Assembly (NCBI RefSeq): GCF_000062885.1
Contig: NC_009142.1
Span: 4,825,584 to 4,889,583 of the forward strand
Length of the DNA stretch: 64,000 bases
Direction: 5' to 3'
Source of the DNA: Saccharopolyspora erythraea NRRL 2338
GTDB lineage: Bacteria > Actinomycetota > Actinomycetes > Mycobacteriales > Pseudonocardiaceae
The notes below the pieces were generated by a model, which saw only the letters and a program-made list of their open reading frames with translations, searched no databases and was not told the DNA's origin. Shown in pieces: positions 44,743-53,222 of this stretch (position 1 is the stretch's first letter; every line of letters begins with the position of its first letter). The position numbers and the translations under genes were made by a program.

Positions 44743-44775
44743 TTCTCACCCTCCGGTGTTCGGAATCGAGCGTGC

Positions 44776-46443
44776 TCACAACGAGAACGGGACGTAGCAG
44801 AGCGCGGCGAGCACCATGGCGCTCCACCCCAGCAGCGCCGGCCGCCGGTACCAGGCGCCGTCGCCGGGCGCCGCTTCCCCGGCGCCGCGCGCGACCGCCC
44901 GGCTGTAGACCAGGCCCTCCAGCTCCGCGTCCGTCTTGGGCGCGGTCGCGAGCGCGATCGGCACGCTGACCGCGACGTCCACCGCGAAGGCGATGATCGA
45001 GGAGATCATGTTCGCGCCCTGGTCGGTGCTGATCGGCACGAACCCGCCCTTGTAGGCCAGGTAGAAGGAAATCGGCGCGAGAGTTCCCAGCAGCAGCCCC
45101 CAGAACCCGGCCTTCGCTGTCATGCGCTTCCAGAACAGCGCGAGGATGAACGTCGCGAACAGCGGGACGTTGAAGAACGAGAACAGGGTCTGCATGTAGT
45201 TCATGATGTTGCTGAACGACGCGGCGATGAACGCCGTGCCCATGCCGACCAGCACGCCCACGGCGGTGATGACCCGCCCGACCCGCAGGTAGTGGGCGTC
45301 GGGCATGCGGGGCCTGATGTAGGCCTGCCAGATGTCGGTGGTGAACACCGTGTTGAAGCTCGACACGTTCGCGGCCATGCCCGCCATGAAGGAGGCCATC
45401 AGGCCGGTCACCGCGAGCCCGAGCACGCCGCTGGGCAGCAGGTCGCGCATCAGCAGCGGGATCGCGTCGTTGTAGTCGTAGCCGCTGCCCGCCTGCCCGA
45501 TCGTCGGCTCCACCAGCAGCGCGATGATCCCGGGCAGCACCACGATCAGCGGGATGAACATCTTCGGGAACGCCGCGATCAGCGGAGTTCTCCTGGCCGC
45601 CGAGAGGTTCCTGGCCGACAGGGAGCGCTGCACTTCGGCGAAGTTCGTCGTCCAGTAGCCGAAGGACACCGCGAACCCGAGCCCCAGGGTGATGGTCAGC
45701 CAGTTCGCGCCGAGCGGGTTGTCCTGCCCGAAGCCGGTGCCGCCCCACGCGGTCAGGAAGTCCGCACCGGGACCGGCGACCACCTTGTCGACGAACCCGT
45801 CCACGCCGCCGACGCGCACCAGTCCCAGCACCGTCAGCGGAACCAGCGCGGCCACGATGACGAAGAACTGCAGGACCTCGTTGTAGATCGCCGAGGACAG
45901 TCCGCCGATGACGATGTAGGCCAGCACGAACACCCCGGCGACCACGATCGACAGCGGCAGCGGCCATCCGAGCAGCGCGCGCAGGACGATGGCCAGCGCG
46001 TACAGGTTCACGCCCGCGATCAGCACGGAGGCGACGGCGAAGATGACGGCGCTGAGCAGGTGCGAGGACCGGCTGAACCGCAGCAGCAGGAACTCCGGGA
46101 CGCTGCGCACCTTCGAGTTGTAGTAGAACGGCATCATCACCAGGCCCAGGAACACCATCGCCGGGATCGCGCCGATCAGGTACCAGTGCACGGTGTAGGC
46201 GCCGTACTGGGCGCCGTTGGCGGCCATGCCCAGGATCTCGGTAGCGCCGAGGTTCGCCGAGACGAAGGCCAGCCCGGTCACCCACGCCGGCAGGGACCGC
46301 CCGGACAGGAAGAAGTCCAGGCTGTTGTTGACGCTTCGCTTCGCCGCGAAGGCGATTCCCAGCACCACGGCGAAGTAGATGACCAGGATCAGGTTGTCCA
46401 GCCAGTTCATCGACAGGCGCAAGCCGTCGGCAAGTGTGTGCAT
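44776..46443 (-). CDS. Sodium:solute symporter (SSS family), probable sugar/sugar-acid uptake
   Basis: 555 residues, about 13-14 helices of the LeuT-fold SSS family. Helix 1 GRSLPAWVTGLAFVSANLG is the sodium-solute signature of SGLT-like members. AALVPLTVLGLVRVGG and YNEVLQFFVIVAAL are typical of the galactose/glucose branch. The C-terminal 60 residues are a soluble Ala/Gly-rich tail before a last helix. First gene of the six-gene sugar-acid operon. ATG at 46443 is followed immediately by the normal SSS N-terminus; upstream in-frame codons lack coding character. Confidence 0.92.
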   Translation of the reverse strand: MHTLADGLRLSMNWLDNLILVIYFAVVLGIAFAAKRSVNNSLDFFLSGRSLPAWVTGLAFVSANLGATEILGMAANGAQYGAYTVHWYLIGAIPAMVFLGLVMMPFYYNSKVRSVPEFLLLRFSRSSHLLSAVIFAVASVLIAGVNLYALAIVLRALLGWPLPLSIVVAGVFVLAYIVIGGLSSAIYNEVLQFFVIVAALVPLTVLGLVRVGGVDGFVDKVVAGPGADFLTAWGGTGFGQDNPLGANWLTITLGLGFAVSFGYWTTNFAEVQRSLSARNLSAARRTPLIAAFPKMFIPLIVVLPGIIALLVEPTIGQAGSGYDYNDAIPLLMRDLLPSGVLGLAVTGLMASFMAGMAANVSSFNTVFTTDIWQAYIRPRMPDAHYLRVGRVITAVGVLVGMGTAFIAASFSNIMNYMQTLFSFFNVPLFATFILALFWKRMTAKAGFWGLLLGTLAPISFYLAYKGGFVPISTDQGANMISSIIAFAVDVAVSVPIALATAPKTDAELEGLVYSRAVARGAGEAAPGDGAWYRRPALLGWSAMVLAALCYVPFSL

Positions 46444-46524
46444 GGTCGACGTTTCCTCGTCTTCGTCGGCGGAGGTGGTGCCGCAACCCGGGAGCTCACG
46501 TTCGATATCTCGGACGTTGTTCGG

Positions 46525-46553
46525 AACGTACGCGAGCACCTTGTCCCGGTCAA
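46525..46553 (-). promoter_or_regulatory. Predicted promoter of the SSS/sugar-acid operon
   Basis: On the minus strand TTGACC (46553-46548), 17-base spacer, TACGTT (46530-46525), about 80 bases before the symporter start. No copy of the LacI operator seen at 47787 is found here by eye. Confidence 0.4.
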
Positions 46554-46704
46554 TACCGCTGATCGCGTTTTCCTGGCCCCGATTTCGTTGACATAGAAGG
46601 AAATTGGCGCACCAGGAACTACCCCCTGCGCAATGGTGGCGCAAGGGTTCCGGTTGCCGACAACGAAGTTCCGATGACGCGGTCGCGTCAGCGGCACACC
46701 GCCG

Positions 46705-47751
46705 TCAGCGTTTCCGCATTCCCGTGCTTTCGCGCACGATCAGCTCTGCCGGCACCACCGAACGCGCGGGCGTCTCCCGGCCCTCGATCCGGCCGAGCAA
46801 CCGTTCGAAGGTCTTGCGGCCCAGGGAGAGGAAGTCCTGCCGCACCGTGGTGAGCGGCGGCGAGAAGTAGGCCGCTTCGGGGACGTCGTCGAACCCGGCG
46901 ACGCGCACGTCGTCGGGAACCCTCCTCCCCGCCTCCGACAGCGCGCGCAGCAGGCCGAGCGCCATCTGGTCGTTGGCCACGAACACCGCGTCAGCCCCGT
47001 CGCGGCCGATCAGCTCCTTCCCGATCTCGTAACCGGACCGCGGGCTCCAGTCCCCGCGCAGCACCGGAGGTTCGGCCGCACCGCGACCGGAGAGCACGGC
47101 GCGCCAGCCCTCTTCTCGCACCTGCGTCTCCAGCCAGCCGTGCGGGCCCGCGATGTGCCACACCGTCTCGTGCCCGAGCGCCAGCAGGTGCTCGGTCGCC
47201 CGGCGCGCACCGTCGCGCTGGTCCACCGCCACCACCGGCACCGGCGCCTCGTCGGTGTCGGCCACCGCGACGAGCGGAACGTCGCGGGGAGCGGTCTCCA
47301 GCGCACGTCCTGCCGCGACGTGCGGCGCGATGACCACCGCCCCCTCGACGCCCTGCCGGCGCAGGCTGTCCACGGCGTCGACGATCAGGGACCGCTCGGG
47401 AGCGCTGACGCTGGCGACCGACACGCCGTAGCCCGCCTCCCGCGCGGCGTTCTCGACCCCGAACAGCGTGCTCGCCGGCCCGTAGAGGACCGAGTCGAGC
47501 GCGACGACGCCCAGGGTTCGCGACCGGCCCGTGGCCAGCCCGCGAGCGAGGGAGTTCGGCCGGTACCCGAGGTGGTCGATCGCGTCCAGCACCCGGCGAC
47601 GGGTGTCGGCGCGCACCGGGCCCGCACCGTTGACCACCCGGGACACCGTCATGTGCGACACCCCGGCCAGCGCCGCCACATCGGCGAGCGAGGGCGGCCG
47701 CCCCGCCGGGAGAGGCTCCGGCTCGGACGTGCCGCCAGACCGCCTGACCAC
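46705..47751 (-). CDS. LacI-family transcriptional regulator of the sugar-acid operon
   Basis: 348 residues. N-terminal helix-turn-helix PSLADVAALAGVSHMTVSRVVNG with hinge helix PNSLARGLATGRS, followed by a periplasmic-binding-protein-like effector domain (GVVALDSVLYGPASTLFGVE; AVFVANDQMALGLLRAL; VAGFDDVPEAAYFSPPLTTVRQD). It probably represses the downstream operon in the absence of a sugar ligand. GTG at 47751 is chosen because AAGGGAG lies seven bases upstream. A perfect LacI-type operator is 36 bases upstream, suggesting autoregulation. Confidence 0.92.
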   Translation of the reverse strand: MVRRSGGTSEPEPLPAGRPPSLADVAALAGVSHMTVSRVVNGAGPVRADTRRRVLDAIDHLGYRPNSLARGLATGRSRTLGVVALDSVLYGPASTLFGVENAAREAGYGVSVASVSAPERSLIVDAVDSLRRQGVEGAVVIAPHVAAGRALETAPRDVPLVAVADTDEAPVPVVAVDQRDGARRATEHLLALGHETVWHIAGPHGWLETQVREEGWRAVLSGRGAAEPPVLRGDWSPRSGYEIGKELIGRDGADAVFVANDQMALGLLRALSEAGRRVPDDVRVAGFDDVPEAAYFSPPLTTVRQDFLSLGRKTFERLLGRIEGRETPARSVVPAELIVRESTGMRKR

Positions 47752-47786
47752 CAACCGGCTCCCTTCGCGCGTTCGGCTGGAGACGA

Positions 47787-47802
47787 GTGTTAGCGGTAAC
47801 AC
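47787..47802. promoter_or_regulatory. LacI-type operator
   Basis: GTGTTAGCGGTAACAC: 6-bp inverted arms with a central CG, matching the TGTTA-N4-TAACA class typical of actinobacterial LacI regulators. It lies between the lacI-type gene (start 47751) and the divergent GntR gene (start 48010). Confidence 0.65.
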
Positions 47803-48009
47803 AATCGCGGTCAAGAGCCGATCGGAGGCCAAGCCGGCACGCCAGGCACGAACTGCCGGCGACCACATGGCCTCGCTGTTGATCTCCTCCGCCGATGGCA
47901 CGCCACGACCTCACCGTTCGCCGCGGCCGGACGCGCGAGAGCCGGCACCGCTGTGCCACCTGACCGCCGGGCGTGCGGTTGACTGTCGACAGACGGCTAT
48001 CATCGGGTC

Positions 48010-48666
48010 GTGGCGGAAGAGGCATTGCACAGTCTGGATCGCAAGACGCTGCGCGAGCGCGCACTGGTGGCACTTCGTTCGGCGATCCTCTCCGGGCACT
48101 ACCGCCCGGGCGACCACCTCGGCGAGGTCGAGATCGCCTCACGGCTCTCCATCAGCCGCGGGACCGTGCGCGAGGCACTGCGCCACCTCCAGCAGGAAGG
48201 CCTGGTCACGCCGGGCATGCGCGGAATGCTGCGCGTGCGCAGCCTTTCCCGCGAGCAGGTGCACGAACTGTTCCGCGTGCGCGGCGCGCTCGAGGGCCTG
48301 GCGGTCGCCGAGATCGTCCAGTCGCCGAGGCACGCGAACGCCGTCGCGGAGCTGACCGCCGCGCTCGAGAAGCTGGAAGCCGGCAACGACGACCTGCCCG
48401 AGCGGATCGAGGCCGACCTGTCCTTCCACGCGCTGCTGTGCGAGCTGTCCGGCAACTCCGTGCTGCTGGACACCTGGCGCCACCTCGAAGGCCCGATCCG
48501 GGTCGTGGTGATGAGCGCGGCCGTCGAGAATCGCAGCACGCTCATGTCCGCGGCCCACCACCGCCCGATCGTCGAGGCGATCGAGCGCGGCGACGCCGAG
48601 GGCGCGACAGCCGTGCTCAAGGAGCACATGTCCGCCGCGGTCGAACTGTTGACCAGCACGAACTAG
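48010..48666 (+). CDS. GntR-family (FadR/FCD) transcriptional regulator
   Basis: 218 residues. Winged helix DHLGEVEIASRLSISRGTVREALRHLQQEGLV followed by an FCD effector domain (LFRVRGALEGLAVAEIV; DLSFHALLCELSGNSVLL; HHRPIVEAIERGDAEGA), whose Asp/His residues bind metal and an acid ligand. The start is GTG at 48010. A 10-bp palindrome CTGTCGACAG (47983-47992) and TATCAT (47998-48003) lie just upstream, so the transcript may begin close to the start codon. It probably controls the split transketolase genes that follow. Confidence 0.9.
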   Translation: MAEEALHSLDRKTLRERALVALRSAILSGHYRPGDHLGEVEIASRLSISRGTVREALRHLQQEGLVTPGMRGMLRVRSLSREQVHELFRVRGALEGLAVAEIVQSPRHANAVAELTAALEKLEAGNDDLPERIEADLSFHALLCELSGNSVLLDTWRHLEGPIRVVVMSAAVENRSTLMSAAHHRPIVEAIERGDAEGATAVLKEHMSAAVELLTSTN

Positions 48667-48758
48667 CCGCACTCGGCCGCTGGCCCCGGGCTCGCAGGCC
48701 AGCCCGACACCCACGAAGGCGGACAGCACCGTCGGCACCGCGGCCAAGCTCTCCCCCC

Positions 48759-48815
48759 TTGACACGCCCCGTGCGACGTCTAGCATCGACTCCCAACACT
48801 CGACTGTTAACACTC
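48759..48815 (+). promoter_or_regulatory. Predicted promoter and operator of the transketolase operon
   Basis: TTGACA (48759-48764), 16-base spacer, TAGCAT (48781-48786). Just downstream AACACTC occurs twice (48795-48801, 48809-48815) around the palindrome TGTTAACA (48805-48812), placed over the start of transcription. A likely site for the adjacent GntR regulator. Confidence 0.45.
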
Positions 48816-48877
48816 AACATCGAGCGTCCTCCCGATCAAGGAGATTCCGATGGCCGGCTGGATCGGCGACAAGGAGA

Positions 48878-49711
48878 ATGCCGTTGTCTGATCGAATTCG
48901 AGCGCTGCGAGAGGCCGCCCGCCGCATCCGGCTGCACGCGCTCAACATGGGCGAGGTGCAGGGGCAGGGATACATCGCCCAGGCCCTCGGTGTCGCCGAC
49001 ATCCTGGCGGTCGTGTACTCGGACCAGCTCCGCCACCGCCCCGAGGATCCGGAGTGGCCCGAGCGCGACCGGTTCCTGCTCTCCATCGGCCACTACGCGA
49101 TCGCCCTGTACGCGGCGCTGGCCGAGGCCGGTGTCCTCGACGTCGAGGAGCTGGAGACCTACGGGTCGGACGGTTCGCGGCTGCCCATGTCGGGAATGGC
49201 CAGCTACACCCCCGGCATGGAGATCTCCGGCGGCTCACTGGGGCACGGCCTGGGCGTGGCCACCGGGATGGCGATCGGCCTGCGCCACCAGCGGAACCCG
49301 GCGCGGGTGTTCAACCTGCTCTCCGACGGCGAGCTCGACGAGGGCTCGACGTGGGAGGCGGCCCTCGCCGCCACGCACCACGGTCTGGACAACCTGACCG
49401 CGATCGTCGACGTCAACGCCCTGCAGGCGGACGGCCCGACCGCCGGCGTGCTGCGCACCGAGCCGGTCGCCGACAAGTGGCGGGCCTTCGGGTGGCACGC
49501 GCTGCGCGTCGACGGCAACGACGTCGCCGCGCTGGTCGCCGCGCTCGACGAGCTGCGAGAGCACCGCGGTTCCCCGTCGGTGCTCGTCTGCGACACGCAG
49601 GTCGGGCGAGGCGTGCCTTTCCTGGAGGCACGGGAGAAAGCGCACTTCATGCGGGTCGAAGAGCACGAGTGGCAGCTCGCTCGCGAACAACTCGAGGAGG
49701 TCGGGGCATGA
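48878..49711 (+). CDS. Transketolase, N-terminal (thiamine diphosphate-binding) subunit
   Basis: 277 residues covering the first half of transketolase. The ThDP/Mg pattern GDGELDEGSTWEAALAATHH is visible as LSDGELDEGS near residue 150, with SGGSLGHGLGVATGMA before it. Acts with the next gene to transfer two-carbon ketol units between sugar phosphates. Start is ambiguous: ATG at 48878 leaves AAGGAG only one base away, whereas TTG at 48884 gives seven-base spacing. It overlaps the second subunit in ATGA. Split transketolases in GntR-controlled operons often serve a particular sugar pathway rather than the pentose cycle. Confidence 0.9.
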   Translation: MPLSDRIRALREAARRIRLHALNMGEVQGQGYIAQALGVADILAVVYSDQLRHRPEDPEWPERDRFLLSIGHYAIALYAALAEAGVLDVEELETYGSDGSRLPMSGMASYTPGMEISGGSLGHGLGVATGMAIGLRHQRNPARVFNLLSDGELDEGSTWEAALAATHHGLDNLTAIVDVNALQADGPTAGVLRTEPVADKWRAFGWHALRVDGNDVAALVAALDELREHRGSPSVLVCDTQVGRGVPFLEAREKAHFMRVEEHEWQLAREQLEEVGA

Positions 49712-50697
49712 CGACCACCGGCAGGAGGCTCACCACCTCGGCCATGATCGCGTCCTTCGTGGACGAAGGGCAGAAGACGACCAGCGCACCCTTCGGGCAC
49801 GCCCTGTCGCGGCTGGCCGAGCAGCGGCCGGAAGTCGTGGGCCTGTCCGCGGACCTGGCCAAGTACACCGACATGCACATCTTCCGGGAGGCCCACCCCG
49901 ACCGGTTCTTCCAGATGGGCATGGCCGAACAGGCGATGCTGGGCGCGGCGGCCGGGATGGCCGAGGTGGGGCTGGTGCCCTTCGCCTCGACCTACTCGGT
50001 GTTCGCCACCCGCCGCGCCTACGACTTCCTGTGCCTGGACATCGCCGAGCCCGGGCTGAACGTCAACGTCGTGGGCGGTCTGCCCGGCCTCACCACCGGG
50101 TACGGCCCGAGCCACCAGGCGACCGAGGACCTGGCGATCCTGCGCGGCATGCCGGGGCTGACCATCGTGGACCCGTGCGACTCGGTCGACATCGAACAGG
50201 CGGTGCCCGCGCTGGCCGACGCGCCGGGGCCGACCTACCTGCGGCTGCTGCGCGGTTCGGTAGCGACCGTGCTCGACGAGTACGACTACCGCTTCGAGCT
50301 CGGCAAGGCAGCGGAGCTGCGGACCGGCCGCGACGTGCTGATGATCTCCACGGGGCTGATGACCATGCGCGCCCTGACCGCGGCCGCGGAGCTGGAGAAC
50401 GACCACGTCGACGTGGCGGTGCTGCACGTGCCGACGATCAAGCCGCTGGACCGCGAGGCGATCCTGCGGGAGACGGCCGGGGACCGCCTCGTGGTGACGC
50501 TGGAGAACCACACCGTCGTCGGCGGCCTGGCCGAGTCGGTGGCGTCCTGCCTGGCCTTCGCCGGAGCCGGCGTGCGCATCGTGCCGATCGGGCTCCCCGA
50601 CGAGTTCCTCGCCGCGGGCGCGTTGCCCACGCTGCACGACCGCTACGGGCTGTCGGTGCCCGAGATCAAGAAGCGCGTGCTCGCAGAGCTTTCCTGA
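49708..50697 (+). CDS. Transketolase, C-terminal (pyrimidine-binding) subunit
   Basis: 329 residues. The pyrimidine-binding domain contains the Glu-bearing segment FFQMGMAEQAMLGAAAGMAEVG and FASTYSVFATRRAYDF. A transketolase C-terminal domain follows (GRDVLMISTGLMTMRAL; VVTLENHTVVGGLAES). ATG at 49708 overlaps the stop of the first subunit. The two polypeptides together equal one standard transketolase. The unit ends at a strong terminator. Confidence 0.92.
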   Translation: MTTTGRRLTTSAMIASFVDEGQKTTSAPFGHALSRLAEQRPEVVGLSADLAKYTDMHIFREAHPDRFFQMGMAEQAMLGAAAGMAEVGLVPFASTYSVFATRRAYDFLCLDIAEPGLNVNVVGGLPGLTTGYGPSHQATEDLAILRGMPGLTIVDPCDSVDIEQAVPALADAPGPTYLRLLRGSVATVLDEYDYRFELGKAAELRTGRDVLMISTGLMTMRALTAAAELENDHVDVAVLHVPTIKPLDREAILRETAGDRLVVTLENHTVVGGLAESVASCLAFAGAGVRIVPIGLPDEFLAAGALPTLHDRYGLSVPEIKKRVLAELS

Positions 50698-50717
50698 CCG
50701 AGCGTGTGGCCCGCTGG

Positions 50718-50749
50718 ACAGGCCGAGAGCGCGTGCGCTCTCGGCCTGT
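50718..50749 (+). terminator. Very strong hairpin terminator
   Basis: ACAGGCCGAGAGCGC (50718-50732) pairs perfectly over 15 bp with GCGCTCTCGGCCTGT (50735-50749), followed by TCT. It lies 21 bases after the transketolase stop. Confidence 0.85.
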
Positions 50750-50796
50750 TCTCCGGATGTCCGAGAACACCGCCGCTTTCGTGCCTCGCGCCGTTC

Positions 50797-51765
50797 CTAC
50801 TGCGCCGCGAGAGCGTTGAGCATGTCCTCCAGACTGCTCGGGGCACGGTTGCGCCTCGCCGTCCCGGTGGCGTCCCGCAGGCGTCGCGACGCCCGAGCCG
50901 AAGACACCTCCGGCACCAGCTTCGCCACGTCGCTGGCGGCGCGTTCGGCCTCCGCCCACGATCGCGCTTCCACGAGCGCCGCAACGAGCATGGCGCCACC
51001 GATGTAGGAGGCCCACCGGTAATGGCGTGGCACGGCTTCCAACGCCGAAGCGTGGAGATCCACCGCTCGGCCGGGGTTTCCAGCCGCGCGCCACATGCCG
51101 CCTTCGTGGATCAGCAGTTCGCGGCGATCGACCCACCAGGTCCATTTCGGGTCCGTGGCGTGCACGCTGTCGTCCACCTCGGCCTGGGCGCGCCGGATGA
51201 GCGCGAACGATCGATCGTCACCGAGGTCCGCCGCGGCACGGGCACGCCGCGACGCGACCATGACCCGCAGCCGCGGGCTCAACGGGAACCGCTCCATGAG
51301 CCGCACCGTCCTCAGCGCTTCACGCGCCTGTCCCGTCTCCTGGGCCTGCAACGCCATGTTGCCCAGGATGAACAGCTCCATCCCGATGTCGCCGACCAAC
51401 CGGGCGAGGCGCAGCGCCTCCAGATTGAAGCAGCGAGCGCGCTCGTGCCGCATGGCATCGAACGCCAGCCAGCCGGCCACCTCGCCGAGTTCCGCGACGG
51501 TGGCCGTGAAGTCCGACTCGAGCGACGACGGGTGATGGCCGGCAGCGAGGCGTGCGGAGGCCGCACGGAACATGCGCGCGGCCAACGGAACCAGCTCCAC
51601 GCCGCCGTGCTGACCGTCCAGCCGGACCAGTTCCGCGATGCCCGACCGAAGCTCGCTGACGTACTCCGCGGTCACAGGCTCATAGGCGGGGAGGGCCGCT
51701 TGGCTTTGGGGCAGACGCGCGGCAACGCGCATCCGCCGCAGCGCCTGGCCGGAGTCATCGGACAT
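50797..51765 (-). CDS. TPR-type regulator relative with the helix-turn-helix domain mostly missing
   Basis: 322 residues. The N-terminus GQALRRMRVAARLPQSQAAL resembles the first helix of the XRE-type DNA-binding domain found in a large actinomycete family. It then jumps directly into the linker PAYEPVTAEYVSELR and an all-helical tetratricopeptide-like region (WLAFDAMRHERARCFNLEALRLA; GNMALQAQETGQAREALRTV). Full family members have about 60 more N-terminal residues. It may have lost DNA binding and act as a partner or sensor, or be decaying. ATG at 51765 has GGAAGG upstream. Confidence 0.7.
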   Translation of the reverse strand: MSDDSGQALRRMRVAARLPQSQAALPAYEPVTAEYVSELRSGIAELVRLDGQHGGVELVPLAARMFRAASARLAAGHHPSSLESDFTATVAELGEVAGWLAFDAMRHERARCFNLEALRLARLVGDIGMELFILGNMALQAQETGQAREALRTVRLMERFPLSPRLRVMVASRRARAAADLGDDRSFALIRRAQAEVDDSVHATDPKWTWWVDRRELLIHEGGMWRAAGNPGRAVDLHASALEAVPRHYRWASYIGGAMLVAALVEARSWAEAERAASDVAKLVPEVSSARASRRLRDATGTARRNRAPSSLEDMLNALAAQ

Positions 51766-51907
51766 GGTCGTGCCTTCCCGACGGAGCCCCCGCCCCGGCA
51801 CCCCAGACGTCCCCGGGCTCTCGGCGGGTGTTGCCCGCGAGCGTAGCGGAGGATCACCCCGCCGTTGCAGACCATGCACTGGGCTACCGGTCGTGTCCGC
51901 AGCCGCT

Positions 51908-52552
51908 TCAGCCCCGGATCGCCCGCCCGAGGATGTGAGGTGCCGCCGGGTTGAGCGGTGTCGTGCCGACGTTGAAGCGCTCGATCTCGACGATGTCGAA
52001 GCCCGCCCGGCGGATGGCCGACTCCGCGTCGCGGTTGGGGTGGCACCCCCGGAAGCAGCGCATCCACAGCGGGGTGGCGGCGTCCTGCACGTAGGGTGCC
52101 ACGCGGCCCGGCGCCCGGACGTGTTCGTAGAAGCGCAGTTCACCGCCCGGTCGCAGACAGCGGCGCACCTCGGCCAGGACTCGTTCGGGAGACGGAACCG
52201 TGCACAACAGAAGGCTCACGACGGCGGCGTCCCGCGACGCGTCCGCCGCCGGCAGTGCGGTGGCCTCTCCCGCCACGACATCGACGGGGATGCGCGCGAC
52301 CCTGGCCGCACCCGCGGCGAACTCGCGCAGCACGTCGTCCGGTTCCACCGCGAGCAACTCCGCCACGCCCGGCGGGTAGTGGATGAAGTTCAGCCCCTGG
52401 CCGGCGCCGATCTCGATCACCCTGCCCCGCAGGCCCTCCAGCAGCTTCTCCCGGAGAACCGCCCGGCCCACTACCTCGGCGCGGAGCTGCCGCGTACTCT
52501 GGCGCACGGCACGACGCGCATGTGAACGACCCCCAGCGCGTGCGTCCGTCAT
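51908..52552 (-). CDS. Class I SAM-dependent methyltransferase (UbiE/Methyltransf_11-like)
   Basis: 214 residues. SAM-binding motif VIEIGAGQGLNFIHYP near residue 45, LAVEPDDVLREFA, and the post-motif VVSLLLCTVPSPERVLAEVRRCLRPGGELRFYEHV. The acceptor is unknown; this subfamily often acts on lipids or thiols. ATG at 52552 fits the methyltransferase N-terminus. The open frame continues upstream through non-methyltransferase sequence into a transporter remnant, but that part is not one gene with it. Confidence 0.85.
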   Translation of the reverse strand: MTDARAGGRSHARRAVRQSTRQLRAEVVGRAVLREKLLEGLRGRVIEIGAGQGLNFIHYPPGVAELLAVEPDDVLREFAAGAARVARIPVDVVAGEATALPAADASRDAAVVSLLLCTVPSPERVLAEVRRCLRPGGELRFYEHVRAPGRVAPYVQDAATPLWMRCFRGCHPNRDAESAIRRAGFDIVEIERFNVGTTPLNPAAPHILGRAIRG

Positions 52553-52797
52553 CAGAAACAACTGCTCCGCGCGAAATTCCCACTCGACACCGGCTCTGCT
52601 GCCGCCAACGCTAGTGGAAAGCAACCGTCGGACAAGGGACTTGGTCCTGGTTCTCCGCACACCGGACCGCGGAAAACCAGTCGGTTCAAGGGGAAGCAGA
52701 AACGAATCGACGGAAGTGACTGCAAGGTCCGGACCAGCAACACGGTCTGCCGGTTTCTTCCACTCCCCCGCACGAACGAGTTCGCCAGGCGGCAACA

Positions 52798-53002
52798 ACG
52801 ACAAGTTCACCAACGCCGGTCCCCGCGTCTCCGGGTGGTACTTCACCAGGAATACGAACGTCGCGACGTTTATCACCGCGAGGATGAGGAAGGGGTTGCT
52901 ACCGAGCGCGCTGATGAGGATGGGGAAGGTGAACGCCACGGTGGCGTTGCTGATCCACTGCGCGAAGATCGCCACGCCCATCGCGAAACCCGGCAGCCGG
53001 AT
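52798..53002 (-). pseudogene. C-terminal remnant of a sugar-porter MFS transporter
   Basis: About 68 codons read SPIRLPGFAMGVAIFAQW, then a helix (VAFTFPILISALG), another helix (PFLILAVINVATFVFL) and KYHPETRGPAL. This is the end of a sugar-porter MFS protein: the P-x-R-x-R-G motif before helix 11 (here R-L-P-G), helices 11-12 and the PETRG signature. The first 400 or so residues are absent. The frame has no proper stop and runs on toward the methyltransferase gene. Confidence 0.7.
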
Positions 53003-53054
53003 GGGGCTCGCGCTCCTCGGCCGGGACGGTCGGGCGGGCTCTTGCCGTCAGGAC

Positions 53055-53200
53055 GGAATAAGCGCCTCGACAGAGCCGCCAGGCCAGATACGCCACCAGA
53101 GTGGAGCCACCCAGAGCAGAGCCATCGCCAGACCAGAACCACCGTCGGACAGTGCCGCCGGGCAGATGCGCCGTCGGCCAGAGTCACCGTCAGCCGAAGT
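53055..53200. repeat. Degenerate tandem-like repeats between two gene remnants
   Basis: On the minus strand the stretch consists of loosely related 14-17 base units sharing TCTGG/CTGGCGG-like words, for example CTGGCCGACGG, CTGCCCGGCGG, CTGTCCGACGG, CTGGTCTGGCG and CTGGCCTGGCGG. No gene is seen. It lies between the MFS and LacI remnants. Confidence 0.45.
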
Positions 53201-53222
53201 CCCCGTCAAGCCTGAGGGACCC

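Noticed and set aside
43951-46596. Open frame of 881 codons on the plus strand
   Set aside because: Antisense to the U32-like, small membrane and SSS genes; low-complexity Arg/Gln/His product.
51908-52981. Single 357-codon protein joining the MFS end to the methyltransferase
   Set aside because: The middle segment matches neither family and has poor codon bias; the methyltransferase has its own ATG at 52552, so the continuity is accidental.
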